64,000 nt of DNA from Phoebastria nigripes. Taxonomy: Eukaryota > Chordata > Aves > Procellariiformes > Diomedeidae. Shown in pieces: positions 1 to 12,870 of this stretch. The notes below the pieces were generated by a model. That model was given only the letters and a program-made list of their open reading frames with translations, had not been told where the DNA came from and did no database searches. The stretch spans positions 961,754-1,025,753 of the forward strand of contig JAYKAV010000678.1 in NCBI GenBank assembly GCA_035582835.1, given 5' to 3'. The position numbers were made by a program, and so were the translations under genes. Numbering within the stretch: the stretch's first letter is position 1; each line of letters begins with the position of its first letter.

Positions 1-3000
1 GGGCATTCCTGGTAGGGCTTGTGGGTGATGTGGCACTTTTCCAGTGACAAGTGCAGGTGTTGAAATTGGACTGGTTAGTGATTAGGCTTGATCTTAGTCT
101 TGAAACTGCTCTGTCTTCCAACCAGTCACCAGAAAGAAATCAGGGGTGAGGGAGTTTGATTTGTCTTCTCCATGGGGGAGTGGATGATTGCATCTTTACC
201 AGAGGTTAGGCCTTGCATGGGAAGGCAACTTCAAAAAGCAGTTAAATAATTTATTTTAAGTTTTATAAAAGTGGTGTATTATTATTGGTCAGAGAGAAGA
301 AAACATACGAACAATATATTTCTAAAAGGAAGGAAGCATTTTGATCCAGAGGGGCTTTAGGACTGTTTTATGACCAGTCAGACAAAATCTGAATAAGCTC
401 CGTAAGCTGAATAAGAAGAGCCGCCAGCGATGGTCCTGCTGCAGGATGCTGGGGGAGAGGCAGCAACCAGGTGGTACCCACCAGCTGGTCCCCTGCCAGG
501 ACTGGGAGGGTGCTGCCCAGGCTCCCTCACCAATGCCAGGGAAAACACCCCAGTCTCCCTGCCCATGGCAGAGGCAGGATCAATGTGAGTACAGCAGAAA
601 CTGCAGGCTTGTTGCGCTGCCCCAAACTGCAGTGGCCGAGCAGCTCCTGGGCAGGGACCCTGGAACAACACCAATCATGTGATTTGCAACCTCTCACGTT
701 CACTTTTTCTTTCCCTCTTCTAAGTTAATCCCCTCTACTATCCTTATCTCATCCCAAGTAGATAACCTAAATGACCAGATCAGCACTTCCCAGAAGCGAA
801 GGACTCTGCTCCCCAGGGAGAGCAACGGCTGCCAGGAGCTATCCCCACCCTTACCAACACAAACAACAAAGAAGGACTCTGAAACTGCAGAGAAAAAAGC
901 GGTTGCTCTTCACAGGAGCTAATTGAAATTGGGAATGCAAGATGCTGCAGAGTTTTTTCTCAGGATAGGAAAGAAATGGCTGTAGCCCTAACAAGACTAG
1001 CAGAAGTTGAGAAATGCGTGCAATGTTATTGAGGACAATGTTCTGATCGTTGGAGAAGCAGTTGGAGGACTGAATGCAGACACCTGCAGGTTATAGAGAA
1101 ATGCTATTCACAGAGGAAACAGCAGTCTCAAAAGCAGAAAGCAAGGTCTGGAGACTAAAGGCATAATAAAAATCCTATCGGTATCACCAAGATAAAACAT
1201 CTTTAAAAACTATTGTCATGGGTTCTTGGTTCCACAGCTGTAAACTGGTCATTGCCTTGTTGGCTGCAGATGCATGAGGACATGATGGGGGGAACAGCCA
1301 AAATACCAGCTGTGAGGACACTTTGACATGGAGGTCTGTAGCCCTGTAGGCACAGTATCTGGCACATCCAAAGCACAGAGCTGCCATATGGGACTGGACA
1401 AACTTCTTCAGACCTTTAGGGTGTGAAGGGTAATGACGTATCAGAAATTACATCAGAGGGGATGGTTGAGACAGATGGAGATTAATTGTTTTCAAACTTC
1501 CCAGACTGACTTATGCGTTGCTTGTTTGGATCTCATGCAATTCACACTTGGGGTTTGTGCCTATTTTGGAGCAAAGCAGGAGCAGAACTGAGGTGGGCAT
1601 GTAGATGCTGAACCTGATGGCAGGGAATTCAGTTTACCTCCTGAAAAAGGAAGCCACTCATTGCAGCCAGTCACGCTCTCAGCCTATATATTGGAAGAGC
1701 ATCGATTGCCCTTTTCTGCTGCTGCTCTGGGAAGTGGAGCACACTTGCCTGTTGGAGCTGCCTGGCACCTTGCACTGCTGGCCCCATGGGCTCTGCACAG
1801 CCTCGATGAGTGCCATTGTGGGGCTCTGAAAGTGCTGACACAGCAGTTCACAGCCGTGGACACCAGCTCAGTGTGTAATGAATTATGCCTTTGTGCAGAG
1901 CTAAAAGTACACTGTGCGTGCAGGAATTCGGGTAGAGTAGCTTATGCCATTCTTGGTGCTTTGCAATAATAATCATGATTTATTGCCAAGAAGTATTTCT
2001 GGTTTTTAGGTTGTGCCAGTCAAACCTGGATTTTCTGTCTGTGTAAGATGCAATATATATGCATATATATCCATGTGAGTGATAGTCTGCAGAACCATTT
2101 CTATCAGAGGTGATGTTTTTGAGTGACATTACCCAGTTACCAGAATTTGGGTCATTGTTCAGCGTCTTTGTTGTACATGTATTTCATGTACCTCTCTGTA
2201 TTAACATGTATTTATACGGTATCAGTTGCTGTGGTGTATATATATACATTCATGCAGATACATACATACATATAAAAATGTATGCATATATATATGTCTA
2301 TATGCTATTTAAACATCTTTTTAAAATAAATGGATAGATATTCCACTTAGGCCTAATTTCATATAACAATGTCAACCTTAGAATCATTAATTTCTGACTG
2401 CTTGGAGAACACTTCTACTCCCCCATTAGTGCTTGCTCTGTAGTTGCAGAGACACAGAGAGGTTTACTACAGGAGGGGAGCACAGCTGACTCTGGAGTCT
2501 GAGCATCCCTCCCCTCAGATGGCCACAGGGTCACTGCCGTATGCTCGGGCAGAGCTACTCATCTGCTACAGATGTAGCGCAATTGCTTTTGATGCAAGAT
2601 GTCCCTGGTAGCTCTGATGGTCCTCAGGCTTTCCAAATTCAAATGGGAGCCCACCCGGGAGCAGCCAGGGCTGGTGATTTCTGCTCCAAAGGGAGATGAG
2701 CTCTGCTGTGGAGCTGTTACTCTCTGCTGTGCCAGGCAGCAAATCTCATCTGCAGATGGGGAGTATTATTTTGATGAGGCTTTATTTATACCCTGATGAC
2801 CAGATGTGAAGGAACAGCAGGCTGGGCTCTAAGTCTTCTGAAGCTTTTACATTCTGATTTTTTTTTTTTCGTGGCTCCATTAAAGGTTTTAATAGCATTG
2901 TCAGTTTTTTACGTATTTTACCTATGTGAATTTGAAATGAAAGCAACCCTCTCATGGTCAGTGATGTCTCCATGACCTGCGTAAAGGCTCTACGCCTTGC

Positions 3001-4811
3001 TCTGAGGCTGTGTATATGCCATGCATTTCACACAAATGCATACTGAGAGGTTTTCTAAACCATAGAAGTTATTTCTAAACTTTAACAGGTAGTATTTCTT
3101 ATATGCCTCCTGTTGTAAAGACAGACTTTTAGTTTCTTAACAGTACTTCTTATAGGCCTTGGAGGTGAATAAAAACTACCAATATAATTTTAGAAATGGC
3201 TACAGTGTGACTTTTTATTACCTAGCAGTTCGTGACTTAGGACATCTCAACACCTTCGATCTCTAAGAAATTATATGTTCCCTGCAGAAGCTGGGAGTCT
3301 TTTTTTCAGTCATTTCTAGGTTTGTAAGACAAAATCTAGGACTGATTCAGGATAAAACACTGTCTCTAAGGCTTTGTGTATAAAGGAGGAGGAGGAGAAG
3401 TATTTCTGTTGTTTAATGGATCCATTGCCAGCTGTCTAGAGGTGTCCAGAAGCCTTCATGGCCATAGTCTCCAAGAGTGAATATGGCTGTATCATATAAC
3501 AGCTTCAGCACATTTTTTTATTTTTTACCCTTTTTTTCTGGCATTGCTGTGCTGTGGTTTCCTCAGTAGGTGGCAAACTTCACAAGCTGTAGCTGGCCGG
3601 ATTTTTTTTGCAGGCTTTTATACCTCAAATAAAATAGTATGTGCTGGGAAAGCTTTGCTTGGACCTCATCCAAATAATATTTGCTTTCTTTCACTTGCAA
3701 AAAAGGAGCCATTATTGCTCCTAATTCAATCGTTTTCTTTTCTGGGCTGACCTGTGAAAAGCCTATAGCTGCTGCAATCGAGTATTTACTTTCTGGGTGT
3801 AGTGCTTTTTGAGATTGTTGAGTAAACAACAGGGAAAATGCCCCTTTTTTGCTATTTAAAAAAAAAACACCTCACATCAACTCCATCCATGAAACGCAGG
3901 CCTGGTTTGTTGATACCATAGAACAATCATTAGTTAAAATAAGAAAAAGCACTGCCATTTCTTTCTGTGTAATAAATATCCTCTGGTGCTACTGTTAGTT
4001 TAGTATCATTATTAAGTGTGGGGAGAGCAGCTGGCATTCTTCATACCATAGAAACAAGGGTGATTTTCAAGAAACTTAAGAGGTCTCTCGTGCTTCAGCA
4101 ACTGTATAATCTAATTTCAAGTAGTGATACAGAGTAAGTAGCTGAGCAGTACAGAGAACAGGATCTGCCTTAGGATGCCAGCAGGTTTTCTTTTCACTCA
4201 TGGACCGGTAGCATTTCTACTAAGCATCAGTGGGCTTTGCAGTGGAACTGATATCTCAGGAGGCATTTGGAAGGAAACAAGATGGATGTCTGATGGACAA
4301 GGGCATTAAGAAAAGAGTTTAAAGCATAAGGGGCCGTGGCAGGTTGGCCTGACTCTTATCAGAATCTCTAGAAGTATTTGTTATCACATTTATAGTGTAA
4401 GACATTGTGCACTTAATTTGCATATTATTTTGTATAGATGCTTGTTCTGTAGTGTTTCTCACAGTAGGAAGAGAGAGTGAAGAAAACTGGAGAAACAAAC
4501 ATAAGGAGCAACAGAGAGATGTTAATGCAAGATTTGGAAAGAACTGGCAAGCTTCAGTAGTTGGCAGGACAGTTCAGTTGAAACTGTTGTTGCAGCTGTT
4601 AGGCTTACTTTTAACGATACTGAATTTAGACAAAGAACAAAGCCCTTCTATTCCACAGCAAGTAAGTCTTCTGTGGGAATGTTTCTGGGTCTGTGAAGGA
4701 GCAATTGCTTGCTCATTAGCAGAATGAAGTGTGTTGGGGGGGAAGATTGAAACCAGTTGGACTGGTAAGGTACGTGGTCTGAACTGGAATTTGCCTTTCT
4801 GAGTGGTCATG
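1..4811. other. Intergenic or far-upstream sequence, no gene recognised
   Basis: No reading frame here resembles a known protein, and none exceeds about 110 codons, as expected by chance. A G+C-richer patch lies at about 425-690, and an AT-alternating stretch at about 2050-2330. Nothing with paired splice signals and coding character was found. Confidence 0.6.
2050..2310. repeat. AT-rich simple sequence (TA/CATA type)
   Basis: Alternating TATATA and CATA/TATG runs occur at about 2052-2072 and densely at about 2236-2305, including a CATACATACATA stretch. This is low-complexity sequence. The short open frames over it are artefacts of composition. Confidence 0.6.
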
Positions 4812-4875
4812 ACGACAAGCTGTACATCCAGGGGCAGGTCATTTCATTACAATGTGCCTCTGTTTATTTGCACTG
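4812..4875 (+). repeat. Possible MIR-like SINE relic
   Basis: The segment reads like the MIR core on the + strand: a 'gggcaggtcatttcattac' stretch, then 'tgtgcctctgttt', matching the MIR pattern of a GGCAAGTCACTT-like block followed by TGCCTCAGTTTC. It is short and diverged, so this is a recognition by eye only. Confidence 0.35.
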
Positions 4876-7800
4876 CCAGCCATGAGGTCCTGAAACAATA
4901 ATAAGAGTTGTTTTAAAATCTGACATCTGTTTTTGGGCTGGAGGGCCCAATCCTGTGGGGTTCATATAAACTGAGGAAAGCATATTGGCCTTCTGTGGGA
5001 CAACTCTGTTAATCCTCTCCTCATCCTTGGATCAAGTCTTTACTCTCCTTTGCAACCCTCGGCCACCTTGTATTTCTTAATCCTCTCACCTGCATCCTCA
5101 GTAAATCTGTTAACATAATCACCTGGTGTGATCACTTTCACAATACGATACCCTGTTTCCTATCTCCTCATTCTGCTATCCTTCTAGTCTTGCTCTGCAC
5201 GTTCCCCATATAACCTGTTGAGCCTGTCTGAACGTGTTAATCTTGTTATCCCCCAAGGTTTAAGGTGAGATTTCCTCTCCATACTCTGGCCCTGTTGTTT
5301 CCTTCTCTTTTTTTCCATGTGCTCTCTGCATACACCCGCCTCCTCTTTTTTTCATCTTTGCCCCCAGCTTGTGATGTGGCAGCCATTTTTCCTGGGGGAA
5401 AACTGCTCCTAACAAAGCAAAGCAAAACAGTAGGAGCTCGTAGCGTTCCTGGGTAGGCACAGGCATCTTTATCTTAGCCCCATTGGGGCTAAAATTGGAG
5501 ACTAAGACTCATTTCAGTAAGGAAAAACATTACTGTATGTGGGAAGACAAGTCCAGTGTAGCACTAGGAGTAAAATGTGCCTCTCCTAATTAATAAGAGG
5601 GGCTCAAAGCACAGCAATGGAGAAAGGTTTTGAAATGGTGGTCCTCAAGGTCTGCCTCTGACTGTCCTTATAAGAAGAAAGAAAAAGCTTGAACTTTATA
5701 ACTCACCAGCTGGGGGAAAGTGGTGAGCAAAGATGGTGCCTGGATATCATGGTTTGTCATGTCTGCAAGCATCTGGGACACCAAGCCAGAAGGGAGACTG
5801 TGTCCTTTCAGGGTGATCCCTTGCAGCCATCTGTAGAAGAAGAAAGAAGGGGAGCCATCTTGCTCTGACCTGGCTAATGCAGTCAGGTTGTCAGGCGAGA
5901 TGAAGCAGATACTTAAAGGCACGAAGAAAATGGACATCACAGCCAGAGAGTTGCAAAAATGTTGGGGATGGAATTCAGGGAATGGTGGAAGCAGATTGAG
6001 GTGCATGTGCCAAGCTGAGTGCAGGGAAAGAAGCTGGTAAGGAGGTATGTCCACAGTGGAGCTCACGCTGAGGAGAACCATGTCCCTTGGGAAGCCAAGT
6101 GGTGAGTGTCTTGGGAAATACAGTATGATTTATAGGGTGGAAGGAGGTGGTGGGGACAGTGGAATGGAGAGAGACTGAACANAGCTTAAAATATTTTCCT
6201 GAGGGTTTAGCTGAAATATACTTACCTGGCCATTGATGTCCAACCAAAAGTGCTTGGTTTCTTTCCCTCTCCACTCCTTGCTGGCATAACCCGAGGCCTG
6301 GCCCAGGGTCCCTCTGAGACGGCTGAGCCGAGGACTGCGCTGACTGGCAGCACAGAGGGCTACCTGAGCTCAGCCACCATCACCACATGTGCCTACACCG
6401 GGCTGTGCACGTACTTATTGCTGGGCAGTGGGTGGGAGCAAGAGGAGGTGCATAAGGGAGTATCAGGCTCCAAGGGTTTAGGTTTGCCTCCTCTCACATT
6501 AAAGCTGCTTGAGGAACCTTAAAAGTTTAAAAAAGGGGAGAGAAAGTAAAAATCCTCTAGGAAGACGATTTTTTGTTAAAAGTGTTGTAGTTTCTTCTTG
6601 CCTTTGCTATAGAGAGGATGAATTTTTCTCCATCTGCTACCCCAAAACAGGCAAACGGCTCATCTGAGTCCAGCTCAGATGTCTTTGCGTGGTTACACAG
6701 CCTGGACGCCTATGATCTCTAGCAGCACACATACCCTGTGCTTTTAGGAAGTAGCTGATTAATGAGTGCCTTTTCAGGAAAAGGACTTTTAAACATTCCT
6801 AAAGGGGCAACATGGTGTCAAAAACATCTCAGGAGGACAATAATTACTTTTCCCCTCGTTTCATTTTAACTACACAACAAAAAGTTAACAAAAAACCCCA
6901 GCATGGGTAAATATTTAAGGAAAGTGCCAAGTCCCACTGAGGTACCTTTCACTGGAATATACGGTGCCGATGAAAAGGAAAAGAAGAAAGACCATGATCT
7001 GCTTTGCTGGCCAAGACAACCAGTAGTACAGAAGGGGCTGACTCAGCTGGGCCTCCCATCCCGTTGCACAGGCTTTGGATTGACTTTTACAGCTAACATC
7101 AATAGTGCGGTTCCTCCACCTCCCCAGCCTGTGTCTGTTGGTGGAACAAATTGAAGCAATCTGCACTGCCCTCATAGGTCAGGACCTCCTTCCTTTGCAT
7201 CCTGCCCCAGCTAAGCCAGCTTGTTTACCAAATGCAAGAAAGTTTGAGAGAAACAGATGGGTGTTTACCTGTGCAATCTGACGGGCTCCCTCCTGGAGAA
7301 AGGAAAAGCTTAGCCAGGGGTCCACGGGGGCTGAAGACAAAAATTGCAAGTAGCAGTGCAGTGGAGACTTTTTCTGCCTCTTTGTGGCCATGTGGTTTGC
7401 AGTATGTATTGTCACACACAGCTGAAAAATACTCTAATCCACACTGAGGTTGTATGATCCTTCTGGATTTTGGCACACACATGTTTTTTCAGAACAGGTG
7501 GTCAGGTTAAAAGTACATGTTGTGTTTGACACATGTGGCTCAGCCTGCCTATGGAAAATGCAAAGTCCACCAAAAACCACTCTGCTTTGTGCCTTTTCTG
7601 AAGCTGCATACCAAATTGTCATTTGTGATTTTCATTACCTGTAACTCTTTACAGTCCTACTGCGACCACCTTTTCTGGTCTGTGTGCTTGGAAATGTTAG
7701 AAACAAAACCTGTTAAAGGCAATGACTGTCCTTTTCAGTGGAATTATGATGAATCAAGTTGTTTACAAATTCATGTTTCAGCACAAAAAGGGAAAGTGTT

Positions 7801-9734
7801 TGTTAAACTTGTAACACTTCCTCCCTCATTTCACTATCTGCTTGGCCTCATGCTTGCAGCTGGTACACTACTTTTTCAGTATAGCTTTGCATAAAAAAAA
7901 GGACCTTAAGCAGATGCAATGCAAAATCAGGCTTTGTCTTTTCTTTTAACTGTCATTTTCTCTAATTGTTTATTTACTTTTCCAGTCACTTGGGCTTCAA
8001 ATTGTTCAAAAATATCTAGGTTTTGCAGTTGCTCATGAGGATCAGTGATCTGTGTGAATGAAAAGAACTTCTGGAACAAGACCCTGCTTTGCTGCCAGAA
8101 TGGCCAAATCCCCATTGACTGGGATCTTTGCAGGATACAACAGTTAAGCAAGGTTGACAAGAGTCTCTTCTGATTTCTTCTCCCTGGCCTCTAGCCCCCA
8201 CTTCCAGCTATTGCCTTTTCTTGGGATGGCCTGCATGTAGAGGTTGCTCTGCTGTGGAGGATGCTACCTGTGGGTTGAAGCTGAGTGCTGGTGGGAGGAA
8301 ATGTAGCTGTTACAATACCAGGATTATTCATTGTTAATTGTGGCAAAGTGAAAAACAAACATTAAGGTCTAATACCAACTGTATTTTTGGAACAATTAAG
8401 GTGTCACAACACCAGCGAACTAGATAAAATAAGTAAGAACAGAGTCAAGCTAGGAATAGAAATAATGAAGGTAGCTTAGCCAAGGAGAGCGCATTACACA
8501 TCTCTAGTTTTCTGTCAGGAAAACTTGATTGTTGGCTTTTTAAAAGCATTGTTTTGGAGGCAGTGGATAGCCTAGTAGTCCAGCTGTCCCCTCACCTTCT
8601 TCCTGATGTACAGCATGAGGGGAATGAAATGGAAAAGATGAAAATAGAAGGCAAAACATTAGTTCCTCCTGCAGTCTTACAAAGAAATGAGGGAGAAAAC
8701 TCAGCTTGCTAAGGTCAGTCTTGCCAAGGCTTCTTTTCACAAAAGCAACCTGTCCTGCTAGGTACATAGATCAGGTCACTGCAGTTCTTCTGCACAGCAC
8801 AGCTGAGATTGAAACGTAGCTGAAGCTGCAGCATTTTGTTGCTTTTCTGTGCAGAATCATGAATTTTCCAGGAGCTGCATTTGAGGAATGCATTTGAAGA
8901 CTGTGGACAAATTCTGAGGTTGCAGTGCCCAGGAGGAGACATGTCTCATACTGCTGTGCAAAATGCAGTGGAAATTGCATAAAGTTTTGTTCTGAAAGAC
9001 TCTGAAATCCCAATGTCAGGCAGGGAATTATACTCCTAGTTAATGTCTGTCTGTGAGATGAAGACAAACTGTTGATAACTTCTTGTGATGTTTAGCTCAT
9101 TAGTTCCACCAGTCAGTACATGCAGGCATGGCAGGAACAGCAAATCCTGCATGAAAACAAATGAAAAGACAGAAAAAGAGCTTTGTTCTAATTTGTCTGA
9201 AATGCAGAGAAGATTAAAATGAGAAAGTACGCAGCCCAATTTGGCTTATTCAATCAGTAAGGCATTCCCGTGAGGACTGTTTTCATAATTGCACCTTCTC
9301 TGCCCCCTCATGGAGTTACGTCTTGGGTGGATTCAGCCTGTCATGACTATTTTTGGATGATTTCTGGTTGTTCTGGTGCATCATCAGCTGTGGTAGCTCT
9401 TTCCCGTGATAATCTGCATAGTTTTATGTCAGTCCTCAGGAAGTGAGGCAGAGGACCCTGGAACATACAAATCTCATTTCTACAATGAAAGGCAGCTTCT
9501 GGCAAGAGCTGCAGAAGCTTTTTTTCAGGGATCAAAAGTGGTGCACTGATATTTTTAGATACTGTCCATCCAATCCATAGGTTTTGCCTACTGATTTTTT
9601 CCATCTTGCTGTTTTACAGGAGCAAAGGCTAGGGTTCAGTAAAGGGCAGAGATTCTGGAATAAAAACCCTAGATATAAAAGAATCTGGAAGTTAGAAAAC
9701 ACATGGTTGGAGACAGAAGTCTTCCACCTCTCTA
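4876..9734. other. Non-coding stretch, no gene recognised
   Basis: The + strand is pyrimidine-rich at about 4990-5400. One single-base N lies at 6182. Open frames up to 137 codons (5668-6081, minus) have no recognisable domain and no exon-like context. I see no RNA gene or clear transposon. Confidence 0.55.
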
Positions 9735-9830
9735 TATGCACTGTTTGAACTTGGGCAAGTCAGTGCTCACCTTTCTATTCCTGTGTGTCTCTAAACGAGG
9801 ATAAATGTAATCCATCTGTGGTGTTACTTG
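9735..9830 (+). repeat. Possible MIR-like SINE relic
   Basis: The sequence contains 'gaacttgggcaagtcagtg' followed by a cytosine/thymine block, 'tgtgtgtctctaaacgagga' and 'taaatgtaat'. This follows the order of the MIR core: TTGGGCAAGTCACTTAACC, TGCCTCAGTTTCC, then a GATAATAAT-like block. It is diverged, and no target-site duplication was identified. Confidence 0.45.
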
Positions 9831-12442
9831 TTGAAATATTTTACACAAACTAAAGAGATATTTTCCTGGTTTAGGCCAACCATACCCACATCTAGAGATC
9901 TATTCCTGTCCTAAACTCTCATCACTAAAATCAGAGTGAACTACTATATTATTCAAAGCCACTGATTCCTCTCAAAGAAACATAACCTACTCCTTCTTTT
10001 CATGGTGTAAATCCTTCATAAAAAGTTGCCCAATATAGAATGCAGAAAAGCTCTTGTGCTTTGAAGTAATTGTCTTAGGACGGACCAGCTTCCAATTTGC
10101 TCTATGGTAATAGAGTAATAAGAATGATCTCCTTAAGAAGATCCTTCTAGGAACTTGGGCTCCCACCCTTTTACTCATCACCTTTTCCCCTGTTGTAGCT
10201 CCAGAATTAATCTTTTATTCTAATAATTTCTTTCTCACTTCAATGCACTAGAAAGGGAATCTGTAGAAAATGGCCTGGATTTTTTACGTACTTAAATGCC
10301 TCCTCAGGTTCCTGAAATAATTCTTGATTGTATCAGTCTTCCCTCCACATAAATCTTCCGTCCTTGTGGTAACAATGAGTGGGTGTTTTACCCCTTCTGA
10401 TCACATCTCTGACTCTCGGCGTCGGTGAGGTGGAAAGCGTACCCTCACTCTGCTTCGCCGAGAACTCCTCTCTAAACTGCTGAATTGTACTTCAGAAAAA
10501 CTGCCCACTCTTCCCATCTAATTGCTCCCTTTGACAACTTATCTTGCAGCCATTGTCTGCTCTGTTTTATCTACCATCTTTTGTCTTGCTAGACTAGGGA
10601 GGGCTTGTGACTTCATCCTCTTTTGTCCTTTGCATTCTTTTTTGCTCCACAGCATATTAAAGGACCTCAAACATCATTCATGAGTCCTTCACCACTATCG
10701 CGATCACTCTATCTTTGTCTTTGGCCGTGCTGGCATGTGCAAATGTTGCCTTCTTATCCCCTCTCACCCTAACCACGTTGCTGCTTTTTATCTCTCGTCT
10801 TCACCAGTTTTTTTTCACTGCATCGAATTTAAACATGTCCCTTAATTTTAAGGCTCTGCAGCAGTGCTATCGACTTTCTCTAAATGCCATCAGCTCCTGA
10901 GCAGAGCCTATGGGCTTGCCTCAGTACCTCTTTTGTACGTTTTTTCACACAATTGTGTCTGCATGCTTAATAATGCCAATCTTATGCACAGAACACCTCC
11001 CTGCTTTAATTTTTAGTTATCCCTTCATTCTCCAAAAGCTCATTGAATACCATCAGATATCATTGCCTTCCTTAGTTAACAAACAAATTGAAATGCGGTG
11101 AAAAACATTAAGGGAACCCCCATTGTCTTTCTCTGCTTTGACTACTGAATTGCTATGTGCTTTTTCAGCTTTTGCTTGGCCCTCTTCTAATCCTTGCCCT
11201 CTGACCATTCTGTTTCAGCTTTCGGGGACTGTAAAATATCTGATAACAAAAGTGATGTGTCTGCTCTGCAAGAGGATCCTAGTCTCAGGAGTAGAAAAAA
11301 GCTCAAATATCCTCTTTGCAGAGTTCATAAAAAACTGGCTGATGCCTTTTTGTGGAGCATTTTTTCTGGAATGTCTGAGCAACACTGCCCGGCTCCAGAC
11401 ATTTTTAAATTGTTTGCTGTATTCTTTGGTTCATCATTGTGATTTTAACTTTGTATAATTCCTTGGGCTTCAGTCCCACAAGGTACTGATTATTCTGACT
11501 CCTCTTCAAAATGTATTTTCTTGCTGCTTGAGTATAGCTTTTTCTTTTCACTACTAATAAGCTACATCACTACATTCCTCTTTAAATACTTCTCTGTTGG
11601 TAGGTACGTGAAATTATTATTTTATTAATAAAACCAGATTATGTTCCTTCATTTTTGTAATATGTGAATTTATATGCAATATCTTATTTCTGATTTTTAA
11701 TGTGTCTTAAATTCTTGATGTGAGTGCAATAGAAAAAAGACCTCTGTACTTGCGTGCATCAAACCCTTGCAGTCTTTCAGTGGAATTAACTGTGTGGACT
11801 AAATGCTCTAATGTACCCAGAGTGTGTTTAAGAGCTTGGCCCTTCAAAAACCTTTCACTTTATGCTCACTTCAGGGATAGTCACAGGCATGGAGCAGCTT
11901 TCAGGCTGGTGCCCCAGTCAGTATGTCCATTTCACGGGCTTTTAACCCCCAGTTTCACATTCCTGTGATGTTGACATTTGCTTCTGTATCGTTATCCTAG
12001 ATGTGCACCACCCACTCTCAGACCTGGGTATTTCCCTTTCATCTAGGAAATTTCTCTAGCACCTTCCCATCTCCAAACCTTTCAAGGAAGTATGTAAGGG
12101 TCTGCAAAAATGAACGCAAATGCTGCTGTGTTGAAACACATTTTCTTTGACCTCTTTCACGGGACTGATTCTGCTGCCATTCCTGAGTGCTAATAACCTG
12201 GAAACTTTGCCTTTGGTGTCCTGAGTTGTGATATCACAGCTGTTGAAAGCTTGGTGTGGGAGTCCAAGGAGGCTAACTTTACCTTTTTATTTCCCCAATA
12301 AATATTTTAGACTAAAAGGGAAGACAATAGGGACAGGAATGTGCCATATGAAAGGATATGTACAATGAGTTACAATCTTATTTTCTAAAAAGTGACCTCC
12401 TAAAGAGCCTTGCTTTTATTTACTGTGTATCACTGACTTGCA
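9831..12442. other. Non-coding stretch, no gene recognised
   Basis: The + strand is pyrimidine-rich at about 10300-11100. A small CpG cluster at 10415-10462 has 7-bp inverted arms (CTCGGCG and CGCCGAG) about 34 bases apart. AT-rich sequence follows at about 11580-11710. The 111-codon open frame at 11123-11458 has no recognisable domain. Confidence 0.55.
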
Positions 12443-12510
12443 GAAACTATTTGCAAGGGGCCTGGCCAGTCATTTGTAAGCTGAAACTGTGGCAAAGAGC
12501 TGCTTTAGCT
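12443..12510 (+). repeat. 68-bp repeat, copy A
   Basis: This segment is about 80% identical by eye to 14331-14398. Both start GAAACTATTTGCAAGG, share CTGGCCAGTCATTT and TAAGCTG, and end TTAGCT. The flanks do not match. I do not recognise the family. It may be a fragment of an interspersed repeat or a local duplication about 1.9 kb apart. Confidence 0.7.
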
Positions 12511-12538
12511 TTGTAAGCAAATGTACTTGCTTACAAAG
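12509..12538. repeat. Perfect 12-bp inverted repeat (hairpin)
   Basis: The left arm CTTTGTAAGCAA (12509-12520) and right arm TTGCTTACAAAG (12527-12538) are exact reverse complements around a 6-base ATGTAC spacer. It begins at the very end of 68-bp repeat copy A. Copy B at 14331 has no such hairpin. Confidence 0.85.
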
Positions 12539-12744
12539 TAAGAATGCACTGCTGACTCATTCGGTGTCATTTCTCCCATGTCCTCAGTTTCAATAAATAT
12601 TTTCAGGTTAGTTTTGAATGAAAATACACAACTAGTGACAAAGATAACCACTGAGCTTTACAAGAACCTGTGCTGAAAGCAAGGTCCTAGTTTTCATGCC
12701 TTGTTCATTCTTCTGTAGGTGGTGAAGCACTGCAGTGAAAAATA

Positions 12745-12870
12745 TTAGTCTTCCCATTTCACAGGTAGAGAAACTGGGGTACAAGAAGGAATGAGGTGAG
12801 TTGGTTAGGACTGACCAGCCAGCTTCATGTGACTCATGCCTGCACCACAGAGCAGAGTACAGGGCAGTCA
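12745..12870 (-). repeat. Possible MIR-like SINE relic, minus orientation
   Basis: On the + strand it reads 'cccatttcacaggtagagaa' then 'actggggtacaag'. This is the reverse complement of the MIR core, whose familiar form is CCATTTTACAGATGAGGAAACTGAGGC. The rest of the element is diverged, so the ends are approximate. Confidence 0.45.

Noticed and set aside
5668..6081. 137-codon minus-strand open frame
   Set aside because: It has no recognisable domain, no exon signals and a composition like the flanks. Frames of this size occur by chance in 64 kb.
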